Of a stretch of DNA of 64,000 bases, positions 23,512 through 32,270 are shown piece by piece. Source of the stretch: an uncultured Alphaproteobacteria bacterium (GTDB lineage: Bacteria > Pseudomonadota > Alphaproteobacteria > GCA-2731375); NCBI GenBank assembly GCA_951812805.1, contig CATOSZ010000001.1:1364001-1428000 (forward strand). Reading direction: 5' to 3'. Positions within the stretch are counted from its first letter, which is position 1; each line of letters begins with the position of its first letter. The notes beneath the pieces were generated by a model. It was not told the DNA's origin and did no database searches. It worked only from the letters and a program-made list of their open reading frames with translations. The position numbers and the translations under genes are program-made.

Positions 23512-26292
23512 CTACGCCTCGTCCCCTTCCTCGTCGAGCAGGGGAGGTTTAGGCGGAAACACGAAGCGGCGATAGAGGTAACCGACGCCGACCAGCACCA
23601 GGCCGAGCGCGATGAAGGAGAGGGCGCGGAAAATACCGGTCAACGCCGCCATGTCGAAGAGGAAGACCTTGGCGACGGTGAACATGACGACGACGAGGGA
23701 GGCATAGCGGGCGGCACGGTAGCCGCGCAGAATGGCGAGCCCCAGCAGGACCCCGGCAAAGGCCAGCCAGGCGAGGGAATAGGCGTACCATTCCCCGTCG
23801 CCGGTGGAACGCCAGGCGCCGATCTCCGCCCCCTGGAAGGCATGGCGCACCTCCAGCGTCAGCCAGACGAAGCCGAAAACCAGTCCGGTGAGCCCTGCCA
23901 CCGCGGCATAAAGCGTATCGCCCCGCGCCCGCGCCCGGCGCAGGAACAGCAGGGCGAACAGCATCGGGCCGCCGAAGCCGAGCAGCAGCAGATTGAAGAC
24001 CGGCCAGGCACCGACACCGTCGTCGGTGAGCAGCGGGTTCGAGAAGCCGAGCTGCATGACGACCGCATGCGAGAACGCCAGTCCCGCCAGCAGGCGCCAG
24101 CCCCAGCGCTGTACCAGTCGGCTGGCCGGCCCCAGTCGGTGATAGAGGGCATAGGCGATCCCCGCCCAGGCGATGGTGTTGAGCGACTGTTCCGCCAGCC
24201 GGTAGCCGAAGTGGTCCACGCCGCCACCGGCGATCAGATGGCGGATCTCCAGGCTCGCCAGCACCACGAGGAAGAGCAGCGCGCCCGCCTCGAGCACATG
24301 GCCGAGGCGGGGATCGTGCCGCGCGCCCGGCCGGCGCGAGGCCCACCAGAAGGCCGCCATCGGCACGCCATAGCCATAGAGCAGCCAATTGAGGCCGGGG
24401 ATGGCACCGAGGCGGTAGTCGAGAATCTCCGGATTGAGCAGCAGGCGAATCGCCACGACATAGGCGAGCGCCTCGGCCGCCCGGCGCACCGCCCGCAGGT
24501 CCAGCTTCTCGTCGATCCAGACCATCGCCGCCACCTGCAGGGAAAGGGCGACGGTCAGCCAGGCGTTCTCCAGGCTGATGGCAAAGGCGACGACGAGGCC
24601 GGCCGAGGCGCCGATCGCATAGGCGCCGAGCGCTGCCCGCATGCCGGCGTGGGCGCGGAACCGGGCGACCCGTTCGCCCGCAAACGCCAGCAGCCCGGCC
24701 AGCAGAACGGCGACCAGGGCCCAGCCGAGGTCGACGTTGAACCGCTCGATCCTGAGGTAGGCGACGGCCAGGAACAGCACCGGCGGAATCGCCGAAAGGC
24801 TCGCCCAATAGCCGGGCCGCCAGGCGCCCCAAAGCGCGGCGAAACCGCCTGTGCCGAAGAGGAACGCGAAGCCCGCGGCGAGCGTCAAGAAGACCGCCAG
24901 CTCGGGCGGTATGAAGGACCCCGCGACCTGGCCGATCGCCTGGCCGTCCAGTTCCCACATCGCCGCCAGGCGGGAGACGGTGTGCGGCATGCGCCAGAAC
25001 AGCAGGACCGCGAGGGCGAGCGCGAGGGCGAACAGGCCGAGGATATCCAAGCGGCTGTCGCGCCGCGCCTCGATCAACAGCAGGGCGACGGCGACGGTGA
25101 CGGTGATCAAGGCAGTGAGGTTGCCGCCCTCCAGGCGGAACAGCGCCCAGACCAGCAAGGCCAATGCCAGGGCCGCACCGGTGGCGAACTGTTCACCGCG
25201 GGAGAGTTTGTAGATCTCGAACATGCCGGGCGGCGCGATCTCGGGCCCGCGGTTCGGCGCGCGGCCGAGCACGGTGACGACGCCGGTTAAGATCAGGAAG
25301 GGGGCGACGATCAACGCGTCGCCGCTCTGCCACTTGGCGTACCAGATGCAGGTATAGCCGACCACGCCGGCGAGGCCGAGCCAGTTCAGCCAGTGCCACC
25401 CGGTATAACGCGACACGGCCAGCACGCCGACGATCAGCACAAAGATGTAGGGGAACAACACCTCGGTGCTGTGCTGTCCGGTCGAGAGCAGCGCCGGCAC
25501 GGCAAAGGCGCCGACCACGCCGAGCACGGCGACGAACCAGCCATGCAACAGGGCCAGCAGGACCGCCGCCGCCGCCGTCGCCACCAGCAGTACGAAGGCG
25601 ACGACGATGGGAATGAGGTCATAGAGGCCGTAGGCGGCGTAAAGCGCGGCGAAGATGGTTGCCAGGCCGGCGGCGACCAGGGCGGGGGGGATATAGGAGG
25701 GTTGAACGCCGGCGAGCGCGCGCTCCCAGGGCCGCCGCCGCAGCCATTCGCCCCCGCCGATCAGCGCCAGGCCCAAGGCCAGGCCGGCGAGCACGCGGAC
25801 CAGCGGGCCGATCCAGCCCTGGTCGATCGAATACTTGACCAGGAAAAAGCCGCCCAGTGCCAAGGTGACGCCGCCGAGCCAGACCAGCCAGCGGCCGGTG
25901 AAGATCTCCTCGAAACGTCCCTCGATGTTCGAAGTCGTGGAGGACACGGGGCGTGGGGGGCGCGGCGTTGCCGGTACGGAGGGCATTGCCGTCGGCTGTT
26001 CCGCAGTGTCCGTTTCTGGTGGCGTGGGAGGCGAATCACCCGCCGCCGGCGCGTCGTCGATTCGCCGGGGTGCCGAGCGCTCCGCCGGCACCGTCGCTTC
26101 CGAGCGAGGACTGGCCAAGGGGGCGTCCGGTGTCGCCACGCTGGCACCTGCGAGGAGCTGGCGTTCGAGACGGGTGACCTGTTCGCCGAGCCGCCGGATA
26201 CGGGCGAGGGCGACGAAGGCGGCAATCGCGCCGGCGAAGATGAAGATGACGAGCGCGCCCGGCAGAACCAGGAAGATCAGGAATTCATCCAT
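23512..26292 (-). CDS. DUF2339-family polytopic membrane protein, 926 aa
   Basis: An N-terminal membrane helix (FLIFLVLPGALVIFIFAGAIAAFVAL) is followed by a coiled coil (LGEQVTRLERQLL) and a Pro/Ala/Thr-rich linker to residue about 125. Then come more than 20 predicted membrane segments, beginning with EIFTGRWLVWLGGVTLALGGFFLVKYSID, the hallmark DUF2339 block. The C-terminal FTVAKVFLFDMAALTGIFRALSFIALGLVLVGVGYLYRRFVFP is also typical. The function of the family is unknown; a cell-envelope role is only a guess. It lies 45 nt after a small membrane protein gene. Confidence 0.88.
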   Translation of the reverse strand: MDEFLIFLVLPGALVIFIFAGAIAAFVALARIRRLGEQVTRLERQLLAGASVATPDAPLASPRSEATVPAERSAPRRIDDAPAAGDSPPTPPETDTAEQPTAMPSVPATPRPPRPVSSTTSNIEGRFEEIFTGRWLVWLGGVTLALGGFFLVKYSIDQGWIGPLVRVLAGLALGLALIGGGEWLRRRPWERALAGVQPSYIPPALVAAGLATIFAALYAAYGLYDLIPIVVAFVLLVATAAAAVLLALLHGWFVAVLGVVGAFAVPALLSTGQHSTEVLFPYIFVLIVGVLAVSRYTGWHWLNWLGLAGVVGYTCIWYAKWQSGDALIVAPFLILTGVVTVLGRAPNRGPEIAPPGMFEIYKLSRGEQFATGAALALALLVWALFRLEGGNLTALITVTVAVALLLIEARRDSRLDILGLFALALALAVLLFWRMPHTVSRLAAMWELDGQAIGQVAGSFIPPELAVFLTLAAGFAFLFGTGGFAALWGAWRPGYWASLSAIPPVLFLAVAYLRIERFNVDLGWALVAVLLAGLLAFAGERVARFRAHAGMRAALGAYAIGASAGLVVAFAISLENAWLTVALSLQVAAMVWIDEKLDLRAVRRAAEALAYVVAIRLLLNPEILDYRLGAIPGLNWLLYGYGVPMAAFWWASRRPGARHDPRLGHVLEAGALLFLVVLASLEIRHLIAGGGVDHFGYRLAEQSLNTIAWAGIAYALYHRLGPASRLVQRWGWRLLAGLAFSHAVVMQLGFSNPLLTDDGVGAWPVFNLLLLGFGGPMLFALLFLRRARARGDTLYAAVAGLTGLVFGFVWLTLEVRHAFQGAEIGAWRSTGDGEWYAYSLAWLAFAGVLLGLAILRGYRAARYASLVVVMFTVAKVFLFDMAALTGIFRALSFIALGLVLVGVGYLYRRFVFPPKPPLLDEEGDEA

Positions 26293-26337
26293 CAGGGCGT
26301 TCCCGTACCCTGGGGGAACGGCGGTCGGAGGCCTGGG

Positions 26338-26628
26338 CTAGCCGCGACGGCGAAACCGTGTCCCCGGATTGTCCAGTCCCTCGCGCTCCCACTCCTTCGA
26401 GCCGTCGTCGAGCAGCTTGCGGCCGACGGAGCGGACGAAGAGGAAGACGCCGAAGGTCAGGATCGGCGGCAGGAACCAGACGAGAATGTAGGGTGTCCAT
26501 TCGTTCGGCGTCAGATGCAGCGAGAAGCCGACGGTATCGAGATAGATATAGAACCCGATGCCACCGACCCAGGCGATGGCGCCGATAAACCAAAACCAGA
26601 ATAAGCCGCGTTCCCAGCCGGTATTCAT
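26338..26628 (-). CDS. Small two-helix membrane protein, 96 aa
   Basis: Starting at MNTGWERGLFWFWFIGAIAWVGGIGFYIYLD, the protein has one membrane helix at residues 8–29, a short loop (TVGFSLHLTPNEWTPY), a second helix (ILVWFLPPILTFGVFLFVRSV) and a basic C-tail. The ATG at 26628 has a GTGGAA site; an earlier in-frame start adds 29 polar residues and is less likely. It is co-directional with DUF2339 and 45 nt upstream, so probably in the same operon. Function unknown. Confidence 0.72.
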   Translation of the reverse strand: MNTGWERGLFWFWFIGAIAWVGGIGFYIYLDTVGFSLHLTPNEWTPYILVWFLPPILTFGVFLFVRSVGRKLLDDGSKEWEREGLDNPGTRFRRRG

Positions 26629-26880
26629 ATTTCCACGCCCCGTCGACCCCACGTCCGTGACGCCCTCGTACTCAGGACTTACCGCCCCCGCCCCGGCAAC
26701 GATACGACCCGGCACGACGGCGGGATCTCTTGGCGGATCCCTTATGCCGCCTCTTATAGCATCTTTGCCGGCGGCGGCGCACCCTTCTTACGGGCGCCCC
26801 GGTGATTGCCGCGGTTTCGCGGCCCGCCGACTTGCCGTAGACTCGTCGTCGGTTCGCGAATATGTGGAGTGGAATTGGTC

Positions 26881-28008
26881 ATGTCGGATCCCACCGGCAC
26901 GCCGGATGCGACCGGCCCCTGGACGCCGCCCACGCCGCCGCCGCGCAAGCTGCGCCTCGATCACGACTTGCGCGCCGGCGATCTCTTGCCGGTCGTTTTG
27001 ATCAATACCCTGCTGAACATCTTGACGCTGACCTTCTATCGCTTCTGGGCGAAGACCCGGGTCCGCCGGATGTTGTGGGCGGGCACGCGTGTCGAGGGCG
27101 ATCGGCTCGAATACACCGGCACCGGCAAGGAGCTGCTGATCGGCTTCCTGATCGTCGTACTCGTCGTGCTGGTGCCGCTCGCCGCGATCAATATCCTGGT
27201 GGAGATCTATATCGGTCAGGAAGATCCCATCCTGGCCTCCGCCATTCTTTCGCCCCTGTATCTGGTGTTTCTCTACCTCTTCGGCGTCGCGGTCTATCGC
27301 GCGCAGCGCTACCGGCTCTCGCGCACGCGCTGGCGGGGGATCCGCCCGGCCCTGCCGGGCTCGTCGTGGACCTACGGGTTTCTGCACGCGGCCATCTATC
27401 TGCTGAACGGCATCACGCTCGGCTGGTCCTACCCCTGGGGGCGGATGCGGCTCTATCGTCGCATCATGTCGGAGACGGAGTTCGGCGATCGCGCCTTCAC
27501 CTGTGAAGGCTCGGCCGAGGCGTTGTATCCCCGCTTTGCGCTGTGCTGGTTTCTCTCGATCCCCGCCGTCGTCCTGGTATTCCTCTTCGTGGTGCTGATC
27601 TCGGCGAGTGCGGGTGTCGCGGCCGACGGCGACTGGATGGAAAAGATCGCGGGTGTCTTCGGAATATTGCTCTTTCCCTTGCTGGTCCTGGCCCTGCTGC
27701 CGTTGTGGGCCGTCTACAAGAAGAAGGAGTACGAACATCTGACGGCATGCACCGGCTATGAAGGGCTGGGTATCTCCTTGAACATGACCTATTGGGGCTT
27801 CGTCTGGCTTTATGTCGGCAACGCGCTGATTCTGATTCTGACCCTGACGCTGGGACGCGCGTTTGCCCAGCTCCGTCTTTTCCGCTTCGTCTGCCGGCAT
27901 CTGGAGATCGTCGGCGACATCGACTTCGAGGCGATCCGGCAAAGCGCGGCCGAACGGCCCGGCAGCGGCGAGGGGCTCGCCGACGCCTTCGACGTGGCGT
28001 CGATCTGA
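26881..28008 (+). CDS. YjgN-like (DUF898) polytopic membrane protein, 375 aa
   Basis: DUF898 features: LRAGDLLPVVLINTLLNILTLTFYRFWAKTRVRRMLWAGTRVEGDRLEYTGTGKELLIGF, then YRLSRTRWRGIRPAL and YGFLHAAIYLLNGITLGWSYPWGRMRLYRRIMSETEFGDRAFTCEG. At least six membrane segments are visible. Its TGA overlaps the ATG of the following M48 peptidase (TGATG). YjgN-family genes often sit next to such peptidases, so the membrane protein may be a partner or substrate. The start at 26881 places the conserved domain right after a short Pro-rich tail; an upstream in-frame start is weaker. Confidence 0.85.
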   Translation: MSDPTGTPDATGPWTPPTPPPRKLRLDHDLRAGDLLPVVLINTLLNILTLTFYRFWAKTRVRRMLWAGTRVEGDRLEYTGTGKELLIGFLIVVLVVLVPLAAINILVEIYIGQEDPILASAILSPLYLVFLYLFGVAVYRAQRYRLSRTRWRGIRPALPGSSWTYGFLHAAIYLLNGITLGWSYPWGRMRLYRRIMSETEFGDRAFTCEGSAEALYPRFALCWFLSIPAVVLVFLFVVLISASAGVAADGDWMEKIAGVFGILLFPLLVLALLPLWAVYKKKEYEHLTACTGYEGLGISLNMTYWGFVWLYVGNALILILTLTLGRAFAQLRLFRFVCRHLEIVGDIDFEAIRQSAAERPGSGEGLADAFDVASI

Positions 28009-29174
28009 TGCGCCTCGACCACCCCGCACGGTTCCACGACGGACAGACGGCCGCCAGCCGGGCCGCGACGGTGACGCTCACGGCGCAAGGCCTGCGGATC
28101 GACGAGACGGACGACAACCGTTTCCATATCTGGCGTTACGAGGACCTGACCAGTCCGGAAGCGATTCCGGGGGTCGATGCCTTCCGCCTCTCGCACCGGG
28201 ATACGCCGGACGCGCAATTGGTCGTCGAGTCGCCGACGTTTCCGGAGGCCCTGGCCCGTGTGGCGCCGGCGCTGGTCTCGCGCCGCGGCCGGGCGCGTCG
28301 CATCGGCAAGGAGGCGTTGCTGGCCATCGGCCTGATCGCGGCGGTCGTGCTCGCGCTTTTCGTGGGTATCCCCTCTCTCGCCCACATCGCCGCGCGTACG
28401 ATTCCGGCCTCCTGGGACGATGCCCTGGGCGAGGGCTTCGAAAACCATTTCCTGATGCGGGGCGAGCGCTGCGACGCGCCGGCGGGGCTGGCCGCGCTCG
28501 ACAAGATGGTGGCGCGCCTGCGCCCCGCCGTGGACTGGGACCGGCCGCTCGACATCGCCGTCTCCGGCAACCCGATGGTGAACGCCTTCGCCGCGCCGGG
28601 AGGACGGGTGGTCCTGCTGCGCGGCCTGATAGAGGCGGCGGAGACGCCGGAGGAGGTTGCCGGCGTGCTCGCCCATGAACTGGGCCATGTGGTGAAGTAT
28701 CATCCGACGGAAAACTTCATACGCGTCCTCGGCATTACCACGCTGATCGATCTGATCGTCGGCGACGGATCCACGCTGCTGGAGGCCCTGGGTGAAGCGG
28801 GCGGCTGGTTGCTCGTGCTCACCCACAGCCGAGACGCCGAGGCGGAAGCGGACGAGGTGGCGATCGTCATGCTGGCGGAGACGGGGGTCGATCCGAACGG
28901 CCTCGCCAGCTTCTTCGCGCGGTTGCATGCCGCCGAGGATACGGAGGCTGAAAAGACCGAGTCCGAAAAGGGCGCAAAGGGCGAAACAGACGACGGTGGC
29001 GGTCTCGATGCCCTGCTCGCCTATCTCAGCACCCATCCGCCGCTGGCCGATCGCGAACGCCGGGCCCGTGAGGCCGCGGTCCGGAACCCCCGCCCGATCC
29101 TGAACGCGGAGGAATGGCAGGCGCTGCGGGGCATCTGCGGCGAGACCGCCCGCAGCGACGCGCCGAAGAAATAA
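28008..29174 (+). CDS. M48-family metallopeptidase with N-terminal beta domain, 388 aa
   Basis: Residues 1–95 look like the small beta domain found before M48 peptidases next to YjgN (HPARFHDGQTAASRAATVTL, then LRIDETDDNRFHIWRYEDL). One membrane helix follows (ALLAIGLIAAVVLALFVGIPSLA). The zinc motif HELGH is at residues 223–227, and the third ligand is in SRDAEAEADEVAIVML. A conserved APGGRVVLLRGLI strand precedes the active site. It is coupled to the upstream YjgN-like gene by a one-base stop/start overlap. Likely faces the periplasm and cleaves envelope proteins. Confidence 0.87.
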   Translation: MRLDHPARFHDGQTAASRAATVTLTAQGLRIDETDDNRFHIWRYEDLTSPEAIPGVDAFRLSHRDTPDAQLVVESPTFPEALARVAPALVSRRGRARRIGKEALLAIGLIAAVVLALFVGIPSLAHIAARTIPASWDDALGEGFENHFLMRGERCDAPAGLAALDKMVARLRPAVDWDRPLDIAVSGNPMVNAFAAPGGRVVLLRGLIEAAETPEEVAGVLAHELGHVVKYHPTENFIRVLGITTLIDLIVGDGSTLLEALGEAGGWLLVLTHSRDAEAEADEVAIVMLAETGVDPNGLASFFARLHAAEDTEAEKTESEKGAKGETDDGGGLDALLAYLSTHPPLADRERRAREAAVRNPRPILNAEEWQALRGICGETARSDAPKK

Positions 29175-29201
29175 CCGCCACCGCATCGAGGAGTTCTGGC
29201 T

Positions 29202-29957
29202 ATGAGCCCGCCCGAGCAAATTCTCACCCGCCCCGACGGCACGGCGATCGCCTATCACCACACGGCCGGTCGCGGCCCGGGTGTCGTTTTCTGCGGTGGC
29301 TTCATGTCCGACATGGGCGGGGCGAAGGCGCTGGCGCTGGAGGCGCATTGCGCAAGCGTCGGGCGGGCCTACACCCGGTTCGACTATCGTGGTCACGGTC
29401 GGTCCTCCGGCCGCTTCGTCGAGGGAATGATCGGGCTGTGGGCCGAAGACGCAGGCGCGGTGCTGGCCGAGGTGACGACGGGCCCGCAGATTGTCGTCGG
29501 CTCCTCCATGGGCGGCTGGATCATGCTGCTGCTCGCGCTGGCCTGGCCGGACCGCGTGGCCGGCCTGGTCGGCATCGCGCCGGCCCCGGATTTCGTCCTG
29601 CGCATGTGGGAGGGCTTCGGTCCGGAGATCCGCCGCGAGTTGGAACGCGACGGCATCTATCGCCGTCCCTCGCAGTACGGCGATGGCCCTTACGAGATCA
29701 CCATGTCGCTGATCGAAGACGGCCGGCGCAACCAGGTGTTGCCCCGCGCCGCTGAGATCCGTTGTCCGGTCCGCATCCTGCACGGCATGGCCGATCCCGA
29801 TGTGCCGTGGGCCGGCTCGCTGGAACTGATCGAACGGCTCGGGTCCGAGGATGTCGAAGCCGTCTTCGTCAAATCAGGCGATCATCGCCTCTCGACGCCG
29901 GGAGACATCGCCCGCATGCAGGCGGTGGTGGAGACGCTGGCCGGGGATCCGGCCTGA
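29202..29957 (+). CDS. Alpha/beta hydrolase (ABHD10-like), 251 aa
   Basis: Serine hydrolase fold: oxyanion loop VVFCGGFMSDMGGAKALAL, nucleophile elbow VVGSSMGGW, strand YTRFDYRGHGRSSG, acid in ILHGMADPDVPW and catalytic His in KSGDHRLSTPGDI. The arrangement matches small esterases/thioesterases related to mitochondrial ABHD10. There is no signal peptide. Twenty-seven nt follow the M48 gene, so it may be the last gene of that operon. The physiological ester is unknown. Confidence 0.88.
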   Translation: MSPPEQILTRPDGTAIAYHHTAGRGPGVVFCGGFMSDMGGAKALALEAHCASVGRAYTRFDYRGHGRSSGRFVEGMIGLWAEDAGAVLAEVTTGPQIVVGSSMGGWIMLLLALAWPDRVAGLVGIAPAPDFVLRMWEGFGPEIRRELERDGIYRRPSQYGDGPYEITMSLIEDGRRNQVLPRAAEIRCPVRILHGMADPDVPWAGSLELIERLGSEDVEAVFVKSGDHRLSTPGDIARMQAVVETLAGDPA

Positions 29958-29976
29958 CCCCGAGGGGCGGTCCGAA

Positions 29977-30552
29977 TCAGGCCTGTAGGCCGGAAAGGGC
30001 GGGCCAGGCCGTCGGGCGGTGCAGGGCCCGAAGCGCGGACATGCGACTTTCGGCGAACTGGTACCTGGTCGCCGCGCCGCTCATGCGCGCGATGGTCACA
30101 TAAAATTCCAACAGCATCCGGTCGCTCTCGTTTTTGGGAATGAAGATGTTATTGGTCGTGATCTGGCAGCGGTTTTCCAGGCGGTTGACGAACCTCAGTA
30201 TCCGTCGGCAAGCTTGTGGTTTCAGCTCGCTCAAATCGGATTTTGAGAAGTCCCAAATCGTCATTTTCGCCGACGAGATTGAATACGATTGCCTTATAAT
30301 GGTCGTAATGTCGCTAGCTGATGGCCTTCCTGCCACGATAAACAGCAAAACATCCGAGTATGAATTGGCGTCACAGGAGATCGATCCGTCGCGCGATTCC
30401 ACCTTCATGGCCAATGAAGGACCGTCACCAAGAATCAGACAAGTTTCTCCCTTATACTCAGGCACAAAAATCCCCTCCACACCAAGGCATGTATCTGTAG
30501 GACTATGAGAATTTGCATGAGGTATTCGAGCTAACTCATAATCCCCCTCCAT
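29977..30552 (-). CDS. Possible STAS-like protein in an AT-richer patch, 191 aa
   Basis: The central part (DVLLFIVAGRPSASDITTIIRQSY, KMTIWDFSKSDLSELKPQACRRILRFVNRLE) and the end (NIFIPKNESDRMLLEFYVTIARM, YQFAESRMSALRAL) fit the beta-alpha pattern of STAS/SpoIIAA-like proteins: an Asp-containing WDFS strand, then a helix, then an R/F-dominated final strand. The N-terminal 50 residues match nothing I know. Codon use is less GC-biased than neighbours, suggesting acquisition. It is convergent with the hydrolase gene. The start is the first ATG of the frame and lacks a clear ribosome site. Confidence 0.5.
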   Translation of the reverse strand: MEGDYELARIPHANSHSPTDTCLGVEGIFVPEYKGETCLILGDGPSLAMKVESRDGSISCDANSYSDVLLFIVAGRPSASDITTIIRQSYSISSAKMTIWDFSKSDLSELKPQACRRILRFVNRLENRCQITTNNIFIPKNESDRMLLEFYVTIARMSGAATRYQFAESRMSALRALHRPTAWPALSGLQA

Positions 30553-30906
30553 TTTTCTGCCTCGCCAAACACAATTTCCGGCCAGTTTCTTATCCCGGTA
30601 ACTTGCCTCTTGGCAGAGATATACGATGTATCCCTGGCATAGACGCAGCTACGGGTACCTCCGGGAGCCTGACCACACCCCCACCCTCGGCAATACGGCG
30701 CGGCAATGCCATGTCCCTGGCAGACATGGGTTTTCTGTCGATTATTCAGCTCGTGCCACCCGCTGATAAGCCAATGTATTCAATGTATTGATTGGACGCT
30801 GGAATCGGTTCCCGGTCTCCGGCGGGCAGGCGGCCCATGAGGGCGGTGTGATTCGACGCATACCGCCGCGCGATCGATAGTTCCGGCTTGGCGCCCGTTT
30901 GTTTGG
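30553..30906. other. Spacer between STAS-like gene and IS21 element
   Basis: No convincing gene. A 92-codon frame on the plus strand has no coding signature. It ends in GTTTGG (30901–30906), the left target duplication of the IS21-family element. It probably holds the promoter of the leftward STAS-like gene, but no clear boxes are seen. Confidence 0.5.
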
Positions 30907-30976
30907 TGTCAATCAGCATTTAATTCTGACCCCCTATCGGCGTGCAAAATTGACCCCCCCCCCTTGCTTCGACGGA

Positions 30977-31083
30977 GGTTGTCCCGGTAGTCCACGGGAG
31001 GGCCCCGCGCGGCTTCGTGTAGCGCTTTGCGTTACGCGGAGCGAAGCCGCGTGGGAGGGGCCTGTGGGCCCACCGGGACAACC
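30977..31083. repeat. 107-bp imperfect palindrome
   Basis: The outer arms GGTTGTCCCGGT (30977–30988) and ACCGGGACAACC (31072–31083) are perfect. Inner arms with mismatches continue to CGCGGCTTCG/CGAAGCCGCG, and a small inner stem GTAGCG/CGTTAC closes the centre. It carries no ORF and would fold into one long hairpin as RNA or single-stranded DNA. It resembles a REP/MITE-like unit. Confidence 0.75.
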
Positions 31084-31145
31084 GGGCCGGCGGCGGAACG
31101 TGGGGATCAGGTGGGGTTCTTGAAGTGGCAATGAGCTTTTGAAGT

Positions 31146-31453
31146 AGTGTCCAGACTGTTCTGCAAGTTTGTCATGGCTGCCGATGAGGGCCACCGGCAT
31201 GCCTGGCGCGGAGATTTCGATTGCTCGGAGCGCCAGGCATGCCGAGCCGCCGTCAGGCGGCTTTCTGGATGCGTTCGCTTTTGCTCTCCTTGAGATGGAT
31301 CATGTTGAGCTAGCGGTTGGCATCCAGCCAGTCCTCATGGATTTCGATCGCGAGAGCCCGGACCAGCCGGAGGCAGCTCATCCACCCCATCGGCCCGGAC
31401 TTGTGCCCCAGCTACGAAACCCCTTTTGCAGAACAATCTGTACAGGACCCGTT
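31146..31453 (-). pseudogene. IS256-family remnant (ends plus transposase C-terminus)
   Basis: On the minus strand down to 31253 the frame reads MGWMSCLRLVRALAIEIHEDWLDANR, TAG, LNMIHLKESKSERIQKAA, stop. This matches the C-terminus of IS256/Mutator transposases with an aromatic codon turned into TAG. Matching ends AGACTGTTCTGCAA (31153–31166) and, inverted, AGATTGTTCTGCAA (31426–31439) frame it. Most of the transposase is gone. Element borders are approximate. Confidence 0.7.
31195..31244. repeat. 15-bp perfect inverted repeat downstream of the IS256 remnant frame
   Basis: CGGCATGCCTGGCGC (31195–31209) pairs perfectly with GCGCCAGGCATGCCG (31230–31244) around a 20-nt loop. It follows the remnant's stop codon on its coding strand and has no T-run. 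It may be a former terminator or a subterminal element feature. Confidence 0.65.
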
Positions 31454-31476
31454 TTGATTTGCCCGCCTTTGCGATG

Positions 31477-31525
31477 AAAGCCCCCAGGCTGATTGGCTCC
31501 ATATAGCGGATCAGCCTGGGGCTTT
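31477..31525 (-). terminator. Hairpin after istB, likely terminator
   Basis: AAAGCCCCCAGGCTGAT (31477–31493) pairs with ATCAGCCTGGGGCTTT (31510–31525) with one bulged C. It lies 13 nt after the istB stop on the minus strand and ends in a short TTT. Intrinsic terminator likely. Confidence 0.65.
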
Positions 31526-31538
31526 GCTTACAGGGCGG

Positions 31539-32270
31539 CTACTTTTGTCGTCGCTGTTTGCTTTGTGCGAAGCGGTAAGACATGTTGCCTGTTTCGATGA
31601 TTGCGCAGTGATGCGTTACACGATCCAGCAACGCGGTTGTCATTTTTGCATCTCCGAAGACGGAGACCCATTCCCCGAACTCCAGATTGGTGGTGATGAT
31701 GACGCTGGTCTTCTCATAGAGTTTGCTGATCAGGTGGAACAAGAGCGCACCGCCGGATTTGGGGAATGGGATATAGCCCAGTTCGTCGATGATGACGCAA
31801 TCCATGGCCGTCAGTTGCCGGATGATCTTGCCGGCGTTGCCTTCGGCCTGTTCCTTGATCAGCGCATTGATCAGATCGACGGCGTTGAAGAAACGGACCT
31901 TCTTTCCCTGATTGATCAACAGCGTCCCCAGAGCAATGGCGATGTGGGTTTTGCCCGTACCGGTTCCGCCCACCAGAATGAGGTTGTGGGCCTCCTGGGT
32001 GAACTGCCCTGAGCAGAAGGGGTCGATTTGCGCTTGGGTGACGGCGGCTAGGCCGTAATCGAAAGTGGCGAAGTCCTTATGGTGGGGGAACTTCGAGGCC
32101 CGCATTTGGTGCTGGATAGAGCGCACCCGGCGCTCTACAGTCTCGGCGTCGATCAGTTGCTTTATCGCAGTGGTCAGACTTGGCGGCTTGCGCGCGGCCA
32201 GCAAAGCTTCGGCGCAAGCCGCCATTCCATACAGCCTCAGGGCGATCAGTTGGTCTATCAAAGCTTTCAT
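31539..32270 (-). CDS. istB: IS21-family helper ATPase IstB, 243 aa
   Basis: AAA+ ATPase with Walker A GGTGTGKT (in [20 protein letters not shown]), Walker [13 protein letters not shown] and sensor [13 protein letters not shown]. The N-terminal helices ([25 protein letters not shown]) are typical of IstB. It stimulates IstA and helps choose targets. The ATG at 32270 overlaps the istA stop by 4 nt (ATGA); a longer upstream reading is antisense-like noise. Confidence 0.95.
   Translation of the reverse strand: MKALIDQLIALRLYGMAACAEALLAARKPPSLTTAIKQLIDAETVERRVRSIQHQMRASKFPHHKDFATFDYGLAAVTQAQIDPFCSGQFTQEAHNLILVGGTGTGKTHIAIALGTLLINQGKKVRFFNAVDLINALIKEQAEGNAGKIIRQLTAMDCVIIDELGYIPFPKSGGALLFHLISKLYEKTSVIITTNLEFGEWVSVFGDAKMTTALLDRVTHHCAIIETGNMSYRFAQSKQRRQK

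Noticed and set aside
30513..30791. 92-codon plus-strand ORF in the spacer before IS21
   Set aside because: No ribosome site, no coding bias, no recognisable domain.
30954..30963. Run of ten C in the IS21 left terminal region
   Set aside because: Likely part of a degenerated terminal repeat or a homopolymer miscount; not evidence of regulation.
31132..31465. Shared TTTTGA at both sides of the IS256 remnant as a target duplication
   Set aside because: Only six bases, with uncertain element borders; IS256 usually gives 8–9 bp.
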